From positions 558,001 to 622,000 of the forward strand of contig NZ_JABAHZ010000001.1 in assembly GCF_012641265.1 (NCBI RefSeq): a stretch of 64,000 bases of DNA. The letters are read 5' to 3'. Made by a program: the position numbers and the translations under genes. Shown here one piece after another: positions 62,941-64,000 of this stretch (positions are counted from its first letter, which is position 1; every line of letters begins with the position of its first letter). This DNA is from Chitinophaga eiseniae (GTDB lineage: Bacteria; Bacteroidota; Bacteroidia; Chitinophagales; Chitinophagaceae). The notes beneath the pieces were generated by a model that did not search any database, was not told the DNA's origin, and saw only the letters and a program-made list of their open reading frames with translations.

Positions 62941-63060
62941 TTCTCGCCAGGACGCAAAGTAATAAAGGAGTGGAGATTGAAGCGAATTTTAAACCCGCTT
63001 TGCGGGCTTGAAATTCGCTCTTTTCATCTTAAATTCTTTCCTGCTTTGCAGCTTGGCGGG
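62941..63060. repeat. Intergenic inverted-repeat element, copy 4
   Basis: The inner arms 62982-62998 (GCGAATTTTAAACCCGC) and 63002-63018 (GCGGGCTTGAAATTCGC) pair over 17 bases with two mismatches. The outer parts include CGCCAGGACGCAAAG on the left and CTTTGCAGCTTGGCG on the right. It is clearly related to the element at 6272-6434. It fills the first part of the 319-base gap between the DUF1080 gene and the last gene; the rest holds the promoter at 63191 and no other gene. Confidence 0.75.
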
Positions 63061-63190
63061 AAAAATATCCTTTCCGGTTCCTGCCGGTAAAATAAGAACG
63101 TTCATCGCCAATACACGACCGCTGATCGCCTTTTCCTTGCAAAAAATAATTTTTAGTGGTAGTATAGGGGTTTTTTTCCCGGCACTCGTC

Positions 63191-63198
63191 TAAATTTG
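63191..63198 (+). promoter_or_regulatory. -7 box of the sterol desaturase gene (TAAATTTG)
   Basis: TAAATTTG is an exact match to TAnnTTTG, 47 bases before the start codon at 63245. The -33 region is T-rich (TTTTTTT) without a clear TTG. Confidence 0.5.
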
Positions 63199-63244
63199 CA
63201 AGGGAAACCTGTAATGGGAGAAATCCCCCGGAAATGTATTACCT

Positions 63245-64000
63245 ATGACAGAATCAACTTTGAGTTCGGCTATTGTTTATTTGTTCGGAACTATTATTAT
63301 TTTAAGCCTCCTGGAATCTTATTTCAGCTACAAACACGATAAGAAATACTATGATTCCAAAGACACCCTGACCACCATTTACCTGATGAGCGTTAACTTC
63401 CTCGTAAACGTGGTTATGAAATCCGGTACTTACCTTTTACTGGATTTCTGTTATCGGCGCTACCGCTTTTTTATCATTCCCAATGTGTTCCTTTACTGGA
63501 CGGTACTGATCCTGCTACAGGATTTCCTGTACTGGCTGCTGCACGCCACCGGGCACTATATCAGGCTGTTTTGGGCCGTGCATGTTACCCATCATTCGTC
63601 CGAACAGTTTAACCTTACCACCGGGTTCCGTTCCAGTGTATTTGAACCCATGTACCGGTTATTCTTCTTCGTGCCATTGAGCCTGCTGGGCTTTAGCGCC
63701 CTGGATATCCTGTTTGCCTACTACATTACACAGATCTACGGCAACCTGGTCCATACCCAGGCTATCGGGAAACTGCACCCGGTAATTGAGTATATATTTG
63801 TGACGCCCTCTCATCACCGCGTACATCATGCCAGCAATTACCGGTACCTGGACAAAAACATGGGCATGCTCCTGATCCTCTGGGACCGTCTGTTTGGCAC
63901 CTTCCAGGAAGAACTGCCGGAAGATAAGGTGAAGTACGGACTGGTAAAAGAATTGGAAAACCGTGGCCCCGTGAACATCATTTTTCATGAATTTATTGCC
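63245..64000 (+). CDS. Sterol desaturase/fatty acid hydroxylase family membrane protein (3' end outside window)
   Basis: Reading from the ATG at 63245 gives 252 codons without a stop to the window end. Several hydrophobic segments precede the three histidine boxes of the fatty acid hydroxylase superfamily: WLLHATGH, HVTHHSSEQFN and PSHHRVHHASN. YLDKNMGMLLILWDRLFGTFQEE, the usual end of the catalytic part, follows. The eight or so His bind a di-iron site that hydroxylates or desaturates a lipid at the membrane. The substrate is unknown. The position of the His boxes and the tail suggest an alkylglycerol-monooxygenase-like member. Confidence 0.88.
   Translation, partial: MTESTLSSAIVYLFGTIIILSLLESYFSYKHDKKYYDSKDTLTTIYLMSVNFLVNVVMKSGTYLLLDFCYRRYRFFIIPNVFLYWTVLILLQDFLYWLLHATGHYIRLFWAVHVTHHSSEQFNLTTGFRSSVFEPMYRLFFFVPLSLLGFSALDILFAYYITQIYGNLVHTQAIGKLHPVIEYIFVTPSHHRVHHASNYRYLDKNMGMLLILWDRLFGTFQEELPEDKVKYGLVKELENRGPVNIIFHEFIA

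Noticed and set aside
1..64000. CRISPR arrays, tRNA or rRNA genes
   Set aside because: No regularly spaced repeats of 20-40 bases and no cloverleaf or rRNA-like segments were noticed on either strand.

Overview
The window looks like chromosomal DNA of a Bacteroidota bacterium, most likely Chitinophaga or a close relative. The evidence is SusC/SusD pairs with ECF sigma/FecR regulation, many lipoproteins with a Cys-Lys-Lys start, promoter-like TAnnTTTG boxes, and predicted starts that mostly lack a Shine-Dalgarno site. No rRNA, tRNA, CRISPR array, transposase or phage gene was seen. Assignments come from reading sequence and motifs only; no database search was run.

Positions 1-4.7 kb hold a compact plus-strand set: the C-terminus of a Gfo/Idh/MocA oxidoreductase, a squalene/phytoene-synthase-like class I isoprenoid enzyme, a possible one-helix peptide, a radical SAM/SPASM protein, a second Gfo/Idh/MocA protein and a SAM methyltransferase. 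This resembles an uncharacterised biosynthetic cluster. From 4.7 to 15 kb the minus strand carries a DinB-like protein, an ArsR-SRPBCC pair, an RND efflux operon (adaptor, pump, TolC-like channel, TetR), an AraC regulator and an LpxR-like lipid A deacylase. A 17-bp sequence is repeated exactly upstream of both the RND operon and the AraC gene, which suggests a shared AraC operator. From 15 to 21 kb lie a DUF4139 protein, a NagD-type HAD phosphatase, a GMC oxidoreductase and a PepD-type dipeptidase.

Positions 21.1-34.1 kb form a Ter (tellurium-resistance-type stress response) island of two convergent operons. The plus-strand arm has two TerD, three TerY-type vWA proteins, AIM24, a PP2C phosphatase, a protein kinase and TerC. 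The minus-strand arm has HAD, phosphoribosyltransferase, two TerD, TelA and an unknown protein. The ATP-grasp and CitE-like enzymes often found with the HAD/PRTase module are absent here.

Positions 34.3-51.1 kb hold a DUF4272 lipoprotein, a Gfo/Idh/MocA oxidoreductase and a probable polysaccharide or glycoconjugate utilisation locus: AraC, sodium:solute symporter, DHDPS/NAL-family lyase, ECF sigma, FecR, SusC, SusD, a glycoside-hydrolase-like protein and a large propeller/helical-barrel-like protein.

Positions 51.3-60.1 kb hold the most unusual object. It is one open frame that fuses an ECF sigma factor, through a short hydrophobic lipobox-like segment, to an apparently intact S41 (Prc/CtpA-like) protease. 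It is followed by a FecR anti-sigma gene, a TonB-dependent receptor, a probable beta-helix lipoprotein with strongly biased codons and another lipoprotein. Because FecR-type anti-sigma factors are known substrates of the S41 protease Prc in Pseudomonas, the fusion suggests a sigma factor physically joined to a protease for its own regulator. The window ends with a 631-residue exported protein, a DUF1080 lipoprotein and the start of a sterol desaturase family membrane protein. Four intergenic inverted-repeat elements of one family (ends like CGCAAAGNNGC / TTTGCGTGA) lie between these blocks.
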